Positions 1-5,987 of a DNA stretch of 7,550 nt are shown one piece after another. The stretch spans positions 1 through 7,550 of the forward strand of contig CAZWRA010000044.1 of assembly GCA_964635995.1 (NCBI GenBank). The letters are read 5' to 3'. How positions within the stretch are numbered: the first letter of the stretch is position 1; each line of letters begins with the position of its first letter. The DNA comes from JAGQLF01 sp964635995. GTDB lineage: Bacteria > Patescibacteriota > Dojkabacteria > J137. The position numbers and the translations under genes are program-made. The notes beneath the pieces were generated by a model that had not been told where the DNA came from, did not search any database, and worked only from the letters and a program-made list of their open reading frames with translations.

Positions 1-104
1 GTATTTTTGAATGCAATTAAACTACCTTCAACATCAGCGAGAACTATTATTAGATTATTTGCCTCATTTGTGTACTTATCGTTCCATCCTGTTACTTTCT
101 TCAT
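1..104 (-). CDS. Partial hypothetical protein (N-terminal 34 residues)
   Basis: An open frame on the minus strand starts at an ATG at 104-102 and stays open to the left edge, so only the first 34 residues are visible. They begin MKKVTGWNDKYTNEANNLII. An in-frame stop lies two codons upstream (110-108), so this is the only ATG start available. I do not recognise the family. The stretch LIIVLADVEG looks like a buried beta strand followed by a turn, so a small soluble protein is plausible. It lies downstream of the methyltransferase on the same strand, after a 134-bp A/T-rich gap that could hold its own promoter. The gap also contains a 7-bp direct repeat, ATTGCAT, near 168-184. With so little sequence, this could also be a chance frame. 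Confidence 0.5.
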   Translation of the reverse strand, partial: MKKVTGWNDKYTNEANNLIIVLADVEGSLIAFKN

Positions 105-238
105 ATGCTATATGGTTTAAAAATATATATAAAGTATTTATATTGTTTTTAGCATAAATTTGAAATTATTGCATTGTATTGCATGCTGAATTTGAAAGCG
201 AGATGAAGATGAAATTTCAATTATATTTTTTGTATTAT

Positions 239-1180
239 CTATTTAAACTTAAAGTGTTTTACCATTTCTTTAGCGACAGCCTTTAAGACAGGAACTGCTA
301 CACTATTTCCAAACTGTTTGTAAGCTTGTGCATCACTAACGGTAATTTTGAATTCTTCAGGAAACCCTTGTAATCTTGCGGCTTCTCTGGGAGTTATTTT
401 TCTTGGATTTCTTCCTTCCTGTTCAATTAATATTTCGGAACCATCTTTGTAGTACCTAGCTGATATTGTACTTGTATAGGGAGAGTTCTTACTAAATAAA
501 CTGTAACCAAAACCATTTCCTTTTGCCTTATGTTCGAGCTTTCTTCTTTGATGACCAGCCCAAAGTCTATCAGATATGGTGTATTTTGCATCTATATCAT
601 TATCTAGGATTTCACCTACTCTGGTGGCTAACTTAGGTGCTTGAGGGAATTCAAAATCTACATCTTCTAAAAATCCGACTATATAAATACGTTCTCTATT
701 TTGAGGTACACCAAAATCCTTTGCATTTAGTATCGCAGTATGAATATGGTAGCCTAGTTTTTTCAGGTGCTTTTCTATCTTTTCGTAAGTTCTACCCTTG
801 TCATGTGTTTTAAGATTCTTAACGTTTTCTAAAAGAATATAAGGTGGTCTATGCATCTCTAGAATTTCAAGTATCCTAAAAAACAGTGTTCCTCTAGTGT
901 CTTCAAAACCTTTTTTAAGACCAGCCATAGAAAAAGGCTGGCAAGGGAAACCAGCAAGTAATAAGTCGTGATTAGGGATGTCATCAATATTTACAAGGTT
1001 TATATCGCCTTGTGGTTCATCCCCGAAATTATCAAAATATACTTTTTGACAATATTTATCCCACTCAGATGTGAAAACGCACTTCCCACCAACTTCTTCA
1101 AAAGCTAATCTTATACCTCCAATGCCTGCGAACAGGTCAATGAACTTAAATGTTTTAGTTTTACTTCCAGTAGTTAACAT
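239..1180 (-). CDS. DNA (cytosine-5)-methyltransferase, Dcm/M.EcoRII-like
   Basis: This 313-residue enzyme transfers a methyl group from S-adenosylmethionine to carbon 5 of cytosine and protects host DNA from the partner nuclease. All the key motifs are visible. Motif I is FIDLFAGIGG (13-22), which binds the cofactor. Motif IV is GFPCQPFS (77-84) with catalytic Cys80. ENV is at 118-120, QNRERIYIVG (motif VIII) at 160-169, TPREAARLQGFP (IX) at 263-274 and QFGNSVAVPV (X) at 289-298. The target-recognition part around 222-252 (NGFGY, then TISARYYKDGSEILI) closely resembles what I remember of E. coli Dcm (TLSARYYKDGAEILI), so CCWGG or CCNGG is the likely target (inference). Motif I begins about 12 residues from the start, so the protein lacks the N-terminal regulatory extension of M.SsoII/M.Ecl18kI. 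Its ATG overlaps the endonuclease end by 20 bases, which suggests translational coupling. Confidence 0.96.
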   Translation of the reverse strand: MLTTGSKTKTFKFIDLFAGIGGIRLAFEEVGGKCVFTSEWDKYCQKVYFDNFGDEPQGDINLVNIDDIPNHDLLLAGFPCQPFSMAGLKKGFEDTRGTLFFRILEILEMHRPPYILLENVKNLKTHDKGRTYEKIEKHLKKLGYHIHTAILNAKDFGVPQNRERIYIVGFLEDVDFEFPQAPKLATRVGEILDNDIDAKYTISDRLWAGHQRRKLEHKAKGNGFGYSLFSKNSPYTSTISARYYKDGSEILIEQEGRNPRKITPREAARLQGFPEEFKITVSDAQAYKQFGNSVAVPVLKAVAKEMVKHFKFK

Positions 1181-2045
1181 AGTGTGGAATTTCCCCAGTA
1201 AATAATTTCTTATAACCTATGACATTTTCATATTCTTTAAATTTACTATCTTTGTATGTGTCGTATGTTACTATCGTTATGTTGTATTGCTGTAAAGTAT
1301 TTATCACATTTGCAGTTAACTTTTCATCGATTGTTAATAAAAATATATGTGGAATATTTGTTCTATTAAGTTCTTCGACAACTTCCTGCCACCTCTCCCT
1401 TAATGTTGTTTTCATTGTAATAACAGCACATTTCGATCTATTAGTGATATATTTTTCTTTTGAAGGAATAATTGCATCAACCATTTTGCCTAAATTCTGG
1501 TTTTTGTAAAAGGCATTCCCAATACTAGATTGATTATCAAATGGGAATTTATAGAACTCTAATAAGGTTTCAATAATCTTTTCAAAGGTTTTACCCGCTC
1601 GACTTCTTCTTGATTGAGTTGTACTTAGGCTTAATATATAAATATAGGGCATAATTCTTCCAGCAAAATCTCCAACTACTGAGGCAAATTTAAAAACTAG
1701 TTCTTCTTTTGTTAATTTATATATATCTTGATCAAAAATCTTCTCTTCTATTATGAGTTTTAGGATATTCTTAGGAAGTTCTCTTACTTCAATTAAATGT
1801 GTAATAACTGAATTATGAAAAGCAACTTCATCTTCAATATACATCTGCCAGGCACTTTCTCTTAAATCACGAATGGTAGTTTCTATTTCGTTGTTTCTTA
1901 AAGCATTTTCAAGATTATGCTGTTTTATTATTTCAGCAATATAATGTTTTGGGGATTTTATAATATTATCTCTGTACTTTTTTATCTCACTTTCCCACCA
2001 AACCTTTTCTGTGGGGTCTAATTCTAAAATAATATCAGTTAGCAT
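1161..2045 (-). CDS. Type II restriction endonuclease, Ecl18kI/EcoRII-C/PspGI-like fold
   Basis: This 294-residue protein is the expected DNA-cutting partner of the adjacent methyltransferase. The C-terminal half carries a PD-(D/E)XK-type active site: Asp190 in KMVDAIIP, Lys212 in ITMKTTLRERW and Glu225 in VVEEL, with Glu155 on a preceding helix (AGKTFEKIIETLL). The spacings (E155 to D190, 35; D190 to K212, 22; K212 to E225, 13) match the Ecl18kI set E125/D160/K182/E195 as I recall it. In that family Lys and Glu come from a D...K-X12-E arrangement rather than ExK. The K-T-T-x-x-(D/E)-R-W segment is typical of enzymes that cut CCNGG or CCWGG. The N-terminal 140 residues are helical and carry no motif I can name. 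Length fits Ecl18kI (about 305) and PspGI (about 272). The gene lies 68 bp downstream of the S24 repressor on the same strand. The exact specificity is inferred. Confidence 0.88.
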   Translation of the reverse strand: MLTDIILELDPTEKVWWESEIKKYRDNIIKSPKHYIAEIIKQHNLENALRNNEIETTIRDLRESAWQMYIEDEVAFHNSVITHLIEVRELPKNILKLIIEEKIFDQDIYKLTKEELVFKFASVVGDFAGRIMPYIYILSLSTTQSRRSRAGKTFEKIIETLLEFYKFPFDNQSSIGNAFYKNQNLGKMVDAIIPSKEKYITNRSKCAVITMKTTLRERWQEVVEELNRTNIPHIFLLTIDEKLTANVINTLQQYNITIVTYDTYKDSKFKEYENVIGYKKLFTGEIPHYVNYWK

Positions 2046-2074
2046 ATTGTAATTTCTTAAATTTTATAATTTAA

Positions 2075-2085
2075 AGTATAACATT
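2075..2085. promoter_or_regulatory. Possible operator/promoter element before the restriction gene
   Basis: The 68-bp gap in front of the endonuclease contains AGTATAACATT. The same 11 bases occur on the opposite strand at 2784-2794, inside the upstream region of the S24 repressor. On the minus strand here the element reads AATGTTATACT followed by TTAAAT, which loosely resembles the Bacteroidota -7 box (TAnnTTTG). A shared repressor site or shared promoter motif is the simplest reading, but A/T-rich DNA makes chance matches more likely. Confidence 0.35.
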
Positions 2086-2113
2086 TCTGACCGATAATTT
2101 ACTTTTACCTTCA

Positions 2114-2764
2114 TTACTTATTATTTTCAAATACACTTACAACCTTTCCATTTATTGTGAAGTCAGATTCACCATCAATATATTGTATATAAATCGGTTG
2201 ATGAATAGGATTTGATGATTCAGGTTGTAAAATTATCTTTTCATGTCCATAAGTTAGAGTTTTTAAAGTAGCAGAACCATCTATTATAGCCAATGCAACT
2301 TCTCCTTCATCTGGAACAGCATCTTTATTTATAATTGCAAAGTTTCCATCTTTCATTTCAACTCCATTTACTGTTCTTTCGTTCATAGAATCTCCTTTTA
2401 TAATTACTGCAAACAATTCTGTACTGTTTGGAATTAGCTTATTATCCACTTCTAAGTTTCCTAAATCTTCTTCAACTGCATTTACTAAGGGTTTACCTGC
2501 ATTTGCATAGCCTAAAATTGGAATTAAAGTAAAATCTTTTTTAAATTCATTATCGATAACTGTAATTCCCCTATTTGCACCAGTTCGAGAAATATATCCT
2601 TTTTCCTCAAGAATAACTAAATGCTTAAGCACTCCAACTCTCGAAGTAATGCCTGTGTCTGTACCAATCTCATCAAGTGTAGGGGCAAATCCTTTTGATT
2701 TTGTAAGGCTTTTGATGCTCTGCAAAATATCATTTTGTCTTTTTGTCAAAATTCTCATAAACAT
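2114..2764 (-). CDS. LexA-family S24 self-cleaving transcriptional repressor
   Basis: This 216-residue protein has the full LexA layout. Residues 4-68 form the winged-helix DNA-binding domain: LTKRQNDIL, then APTLDEIG, a recognition helix near 40-50 and the wing GYISRTGANRGITV. A linker leads to the S24 peptidase domain. The likely cleavage site is Ala89-Gly90 in GYANAGKPL. The catalytic Ser126 lies in IIKGDSMNE and the Lys168 in SATLKTL. In this family RecA filaments on single-stranded DNA trigger self-cleavage and derepression (established for LexA). The gene heads the same-strand row leading into the R-M genes and is divergent from the CBASS operon, so local control of both is plausible. 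Starts at 2764 and 2758 are both possible (MFMRIL). It could instead be the cell's general SOS repressor, but its place inside a defence island argues for a local role. Confidence 0.93.
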   Translation of the reverse strand: MFMRILTKRQNDILQSIKSLTKSKGFAPTLDEIGTDTGITSRVGVLKHLVILEEKGYISRTGANRGITVIDNEFKKDFTLIPILGYANAGKPLVNAVEEDLGNLEVDNKLIPNSTELFAVIIKGDSMNERTVNGVEMKDGNFAIINKDAVPDEGEVALAIIDGSATLKTLTYGHEKIILQPESSNPIHQPIYIQYIDGESDFTINGKVVSVFENNK

Positions 2765-2768
2765 TTTG

Positions 2769-2791
2769 TAATGTTATCTATCTAATGTTAT
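2769..2791. repeat. 9-bp direct repeat upstream of the S24 repressor
   Basis: TAATGTTAT occurs at 2769-2777 and again at 2783-2791, 14 bp start to start, just upstream of the repressor start codon. The second copy runs into the palindrome at 2787-2802. Tandem half-sites close to a repressor start are typical of autoregulation, but protein binding is not shown here. Confidence 0.5.
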
Positions 2792-2802
2792 ACTAGGTTA
2801 AC
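2787..2802. promoter_or_regulatory. Candidate S24-repressor operator (imperfect palindrome)
   Basis: The 16 bases GTTATACTAGGTTAAC form an imperfect palindrome, GTTAnnCTAGnnTAAC, with 12 of 16 positions symmetric. LexA-type dimers bind such dyads. On the minus strand it overlaps a TATAAC -10-like hexamer (2792-2787), and a TTGACT -35-like hexamer lies at 2813-2808. The spacer is only 15 bp, so the promoter call is weak. The site lies in the only upstream DNA shared by the repressor and the divergent CBASS operon, so occupancy could affect both. Confidence 0.5.
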
Positions 2803-2892
2803 AGAAAAGTCAATCTACTTTTACTCTCCATTTATAGGTTACATAAAGGCAAGATTTACTTCAAGAATTAAATTATTTATTAGTTCATATTA

Positions 2893-3591
2893 ATGAGCAA
2901 GAAAGAAACTATAGATATTCAGAAATTATTTTCTGCATTAGACGAAGAGATGCGATTAAAACTCTCTAGCAAGATTGACGAAATAACTCACCCAACAACA
3001 AAAGGAACAGAGAGCGAATTGAATTGGACTGGTCTTTTGAAAACATATTTACCAGAAAGATACAAAATTAGCTCTGGATTTGTAGTTGATTATAAAGGCA
3101 ATAGAAGTGATCAAATAGATATAATTATTTATGACAGACATTTCACACCTTTTATTTTCCAAGGAGAGAATACCGTATTTATTCCAGCTGAAGGAGTTTA
3201 CGCTGTCTTTGAAGTAAAACCAGATTTTAGTAAAACCAACTATAATTACGCTGTTAGAAAACTGAGAAGTGTTCAAGAATTAAAGCGAACCACAGCAGAG
3301 TTTGTACATGCAAGTGGAAAAAATACAAAAGAACTTTTTAATATTATAGGGGGACTTCTAACAGCTTCTAATGGAAGTGATATCCAATTCAAGAAATTAG
3401 ATAATCAATCTGACCTATCTATTGTTGTATCTCTTTCTACAGGAGTAAAAGTAATTCACGATGGAATACTGGAGAAAAACAACAATACAAACATTCTTTC
3501 TTTTTTCTTGCTCAAACTTATTGAAAGAATGCGTGCATTAGGATCAGTTCCCGCATTAGAAGTTGACAAATACTTAGGGATTGAAGATTAA
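2893..3591 (+). CDS. nucC: NucC-type cyclic-trinucleotide-activated DNA endonuclease (CBASS effector)
   Basis: This 232-residue protein is the effector of the operon. NucC binds cyclic tri-adenylate, assembles from trimers to hexamers and degrades double-stranded DNA, killing the infected cell (established for E. coli NucC). The match to what I remember of that protein is extensive: HPTTKG (33-38), TYLPERY (51-57), FVVDYKGNRSDQID (63-76), DRHFTPFIF (81-89), PAEGVYAVFEVK (98-109) and IIGGLLT (151-157). The active site Asp76, Glu107, Lys109 has the same spacing as D73/E104/K106. For the remembered cA3-contacting residues R53, Y81 and T226, the equivalents appear to be Arg56, Phe84 and Ser218, two of them conservative changes. 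It is also close to the family annotated as DUF6602. It lies 27 bp before the CD-NTase, as first gene of the operon, divergent from the S24 repressor. The leader is A/T-rich with no Shine-Dalgarno. Confidence 0.92.
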   Translation: MSKKETIDIQKLFSALDEEMRLKLSSKIDEITHPTTKGTESELNWTGLLKTYLPERYKISSGFVVDYKGNRSDQIDIIIYDRHFTPFIFQGENTVFIPAEGVYAVFEVKPDFSKTNYNYAVRKLRSVQELKRTTAEFVHASGKNTKELFNIIGGLLTASNGSDIQFKKLDNQSDLSIVVSLSTGVKVIHDGILEKNNNTNILSFFLLKLIERMRALGSVPALEVDKYLGIED

Positions 3592-3618
3592 TTTATTTTT
3601 TATTTTAAATTTGCAAAT

Positions 3619-4677
3619 ATGGACAATCAAACTAAAAGCATACTAAGCCAATACATTTCCAGTAAATTAACTCCTGATGAAACTGAGAGAGAACTAATGA
3701 CTGAACTTTACACAGAACTTCAAACAATCTTGAGTCAGAAATGTTTTCAGACAGGCTCTTATGCGAGATTTACAGCAAATAAACCAGTACATGATCTTGA
3801 TGTAATTTGGAAGCTTCCGCCTGAAACTGCACTAAGAATAAGGACTCAACTTACGAAAGCTATTCAACCAGAAGATGTTGATATTAATGATGTTTTGAAC
3901 GATCTTAAATCAAAGCTTGAAATTGAATACAAAAATTTGAATAGAATTGTAAGCATGGGGATTCAATCTCATTCTGTAACTATTGAATTTGATATTCCCT
4001 TAGAAGATGGCGAAATTTTTGAGTTTTCAATTGATGTTGTTCTAGGAATAGAGCTAGAAGAAACAGATAGATTCAGACAAAACATGTTTATTGTTCCTGA
4101 GATTGGTTTAATGTCTAGAAATAAAAGGTTAGTTAAATATATGAGTGGCGAAAAGATTGATTGGATAAAGTCTGATCCTAAAGGATATATCGAATACGCC
4201 CGACAAATGAATGAAGGAAATGAGCTTTTCAGAAAAGTTACAAAATTTCTAAAATCTTGGAAATGGAAACAGAAACATTTATTTGAAGATTTCAAGCTTA
4301 AATCTTTCAATATTGAGTTAATAGTAGCAAGACTAATTGAAAAGGAAGGTGCAGATAGTGGAATAGAATTAATAAAAGAGTTTTATACTAAACTTTCAGA
4401 ATTTATTGTCGCACCCCAATTCGTTGATTTAGCATATGAGAAAGAAGGTGGCAAATTCATTGATGAATATTTAAATGAAGTACCTCAAAACATTAAAGAT
4501 TATGTTCTTAGAAAATCTAGCGAAGCTTTAACCAAGATTCAGACCATTGAAAACGATAATGACCAGAAAATAAATACAATTTTTGATGATCTTACTCAAA
4601 TTGAGGAAACTGTAAAAGCTATGCCATCAGTTATTATTAAAGATAAAGATCCATACAAATTACACGCAAAGCTATGA
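3619..4677 (+). CDS. CBASS cyclic-oligonucleotide synthase (CD-NTase, cGAS/DncV-like)
   Basis: This 352-residue nucleotidyltransferase is the sensor/second-messenger enzyme of the operon. The active site is clear: Gly46-Ser47 in QTGSYARFT, the first two metal-binding acids in HDLDVIW (Asp59, Asp61), and the third, Asp139, on a later strand in FEFSIDVVLG. The GSYxRxT plus DxD pattern is characteristic of CD-NTases. The second half (about 190-330) is helical, as in this fold. Because its effector is NucC, the expected product is cyclic tri-adenylate (inference; the clade cannot be assigned by eye). The last 15 residues form a charged, probably flexible tail ending HAKL, which is where E2-type CBASS regulators act. 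The stop codon overlaps the next gene's start (ATGA). No HORMA or TRIP13 gene is in the operon. Confidence 0.93.
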   Translation: MDNQTKSILSQYISSKLTPDETERELMTELYTELQTILSQKCFQTGSYARFTANKPVHDLDVIWKLPPETALRIRTQLTKAIQPEDVDINDVLNDLKSKLEIEYKNLNRIVSMGIQSHSVTIEFDIPLEDGEIFEFSIDVVLGIELEETDRFRQNMFIVPEIGLMSRNKRLVKYMSGEKIDWIKSDPKGYIEYARQMNEGNELFRKVTKFLKSWKWKQKHLFEDFKLKSFNIELIVARLIEKEGADSGIELIKEFYTKLSEFIVAPQFVDLAYEKEGGKFIDEYLNEVPQNIKDYVLRKSSEALTKIQTIENDNDQKINTIFDDLTQIEETVKAMPSVIIKDKDPYKLHAKL

Positions 4678-5393
4678 GGGTAACGGAAGAAGATTTACTT
4701 TACTTAAAACAGTCTCAACCAGATCTAAAGTTTATACCTCCAAATAAAATTGTAGGTAGGGTCAACTTTGCTATGGATTTTAATCCCAAACAATTTAAAG
4801 GCTACAGGATATATAATCAATCTGATATTGAAGAATCGGATACATTAATTAAAGATTCTTATAATATTGAGATTGATACTTCTGTTGAAAATTACCCGCT
4901 TAGTTGTAAATGTACAGATAGCAGATTAGAAGACCATTTGAAAGATATACAAGAGTTTGATTATCTAAACATTAAAAATATTCATGATTTACATATTAAT
5001 CCAGACCATACATTCTGTTTAGGCTTCGCACTCGATTTTGTAGGTATTGATTTTAAGAGCTTATCCTTAAACCAGTACCTTGAGGATTTCATAATTCCTT
5101 TTTTATATTATCAAAGCTTCCTTTTTCGCAACAAGAATGAGGCTTGGAAAGGCTATGGACATGGAACTCCAATGGCTCTTGGCGAATTTATGCACCAAAA
5201 GCGAAGAGATAAGGAATTAATAAACAATTTAGTATCTTCGCTTCCAGATTCCGTTAAAGAACAAGTAATGAAATTTCATGTTCATTATTCTAATAATTGT
5301 CCTTGTGGATCTGGTAAACAATGGCGTAATTGCCACTTTAAAACTGCAATGGGATTAAAATTAATACAGAAGTATATGAGGGCAGTTGGCTAA
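4674..5393 (+). CDS. E2-like (ubiquitin-conjugating fold) CBASS regulator with C-terminal SEC-C zinc motif
   Basis: This 239-residue protein has two recognisable parts. The C-terminal SEC-C motif is clear: CPCGSGKQWRNCH (209-221), with zinc ligands Cys209, Cys211, Cys220 and His221. The N-terminal 170 residues look like the prokaryotic E2 domain of CBASS: a strand-rich start (FKGYRIY, YNIEIDTSVENYPL), then LHINPDHTFCLG (106-117) with His107, Asn109 and the candidate catalytic Cys115, recalling the HPN...C block of E2 enzymes. A later W-x-x-YGHGTPMALGE block (158-171) is also a feature of that family. In short type II CBASS a stand-alone E2 joins to the C-terminus of the CD-NTase and tunes its activity (published for a Serratia system). 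The ATGA overlap with the CD-NTase gene supports the same job here. The E2 assignment rests on motifs alone; SEC-C is certain. The stop is followed by a second in-frame TAA. Confidence 0.75.
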   Translation: MRVTEEDLLYLKQSQPDLKFIPPNKIVGRVNFAMDFNPKQFKGYRIYNQSDIEESDTLIKDSYNIEIDTSVENYPLSCKCTDSRLEDHLKDIQEFDYLNIKNIHDLHINPDHTFCLGFALDFVGIDFKSLSLNQYLEDFIIPFLYYQSFLFRNKNEAWKGYGHGTPMALGEFMHQKRRDKELINNLVSSLPDSVKEQVMKFHVHYSNNCPCGSGKQWRNCHFKTAMGLKLIQKYMRAVG

Positions 5394-5727
5394 TAAGCTC
5401 CACTCCGTAGACTTTTCAAGACTACTCCATTTCAATTATAAAAATCGGACAAATTCAAATCTTATTCCATCTACATTTCATAAAAATTGAATTTAGCTCT
5501 AGGAATTATTCTTTTTAACTAGCAGAAAATTCACTCCATTCATTTACTGCTTAAGGAATATTGTACCCCAAAAAAATTATCATAAACTTTTACAAAGACT
5601 ATGAAATTTTTCTTACGCAGATACAGACTTTCTTTTTCACCATTCAAACGCCATTAATGAAAAAGAAACAAAAAGTTTGGCTTTTCATAAGGTTTGCTTC
5701 GCAACTATTTTATTGATTTTTAGACCC
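5394..5727. other. Non-coding region after the CBASS operon
   Basis: No reading frame of convincing length or composition is present here on either strand. The stretch just after the operon is A/T-rich and shows no classic GC-stem plus U-run terminator. Two features stand out: the 11-bp inverted repeat at 5629-5668, and TTTGGCTTTT at 5676-5685, repeated in the same orientation at 5930-5939. A GC-richer section begins near 5690. This is probably the junction between the defence cargo and the flanking element. Confidence 0.6.
5629..5668. repeat. 11-bp perfect inverted repeat
   Basis: TTTCTTTTTCA at 5629-5639 is the exact reverse complement of TGAAAAAGAAA at 5658-5668, with an 18-base loop. It could form a weak hairpin and act as a bidirectional transcription end after the CBASS operon, but the stem has only four G-C pairs and no following T-run, so the function is open. 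Confidence 0.45.
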
Positions 5728-5950
5728 TTGCCTTAATAGCCCAAGCTTACCATGCAAGCGTAAACATATACTCCACTACTGCTATCGCATCCATTTCGTT
5801 GCCCTTCGGGTTCGCAAGAACTGCTTCGCTAAATTTTAAAAATATCCTTCCCTTCGTGAACATAATTTTCAAATTTTTCTTGTCGAATTTACTTTCTTGC
5901 ATGTATCACTCCGCTTCGCTGCGTTATCTTTTGGCTTTTAATTAAGGCAA
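5728..5950. repeat. 223-bp GC-richer segment bounded by a 10-bp inverted repeat
   Basis: TTGCCTTAAT at 5728-5737 is the exact reverse complement of ATTAAGGCAA at 5941-5950. The DNA inside is less A/T-rich than its flanks and holds several TTCG-centred mini-palindromes: GCTTCGC at 5823-5829 and 5913-5919, and CCCTTCGGG at 5802-5810. A third GCTTCGC lies just outside at 5696-5702. No target-site duplication is evident. It could be a small non-autonomous element, a structured RNA or a transfer/recombination site of the host mobile element. Confidence 0.4.
5747..5902 (-). CDS. Possible small protein (51 residues), unrecognised
   Basis: A frame on the minus strand runs from ATG at 5902-5900 to TAA at 5749-5747, lying wholly inside the inverted-repeat segment. 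The product begins MQESKFDKKNLKIMFTKGRI and ends EYMFTLAW, with NPKGNEMDAIAVVEY between. The composition is protein-like (basic start, mixed hydrophobic end) and the frame covers most of the GC-richer segment. However, the TTCG palindromes fall within it, so the base pattern could equally come from RNA or DNA structure. I do not recognise a family and would treat it as tentative. Confidence 0.3.
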   Translation of the reverse strand: MQESKFDKKNLKIMFTKGRIFLKFSEAVLANPKGNEMDAIAVVEYMFTLAW

Positions 5951-5987
5951 TGATTTTTATTACTTTAATTAGCACATTAACAACTGA

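Noticed and set aside
105..238. Inverted TTGAAA/TTTCAA elements downstream of the methyltransferase as a terminator.
   Set aside because: The pairing is short and A-T only, with a long loop, and is expected by chance in such A/T-rich DNA.
1219..1509. A 96-residue open frame on the plus strand, rich in hydrophobic residues.
   Set aside because: It lies entirely antisense to the restriction endonuclease, whose active-site motifs show the minus strand is coding. The hydrophobic content is what reverse-reading of A/T-rich coding DNA gives.
3049..3276. A 75-residue minus-strand open frame inside nucC.
   Set aside because: It is antisense to the most conserved part of NucC (catalytic Asp, Glu and Lys), and its product shows no motif.
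2893..3591. Nuclease as the cutting subunit of a second restriction system or a CRISPR type III accessory.
   Set aside because: NucC homologues do occur with type III CRISPR, but no cas gene or repeat array is in the window, and the next gene is a CD-NTase.
3969..4310. A 113-residue minus-strand open frame inside the CD-NTase gene.
   Set aside because: It is antisense to the CD-NTase in the region of its third catalytic Asp; the composition is Phe/Ser-rich, as expected from a reversed A/T-rich gene.
5302..5339. Reading the SEC-C motif as evidence of a SecA or protein-export function.
   Set aside because: The protein has no SecA ATPase motifs and is too short. SEC-C occurs in many unrelated proteins, and the CBASS operon context explains it better.
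5690..5940. Spaced GCTTCGC copies considered as a CRISPR array or iteron origin.
   Set aside because: There are only three 7-bp copies with irregular spacing (127 and 90 bp), and they do not form repeat-spacer units or a regular iteron array.
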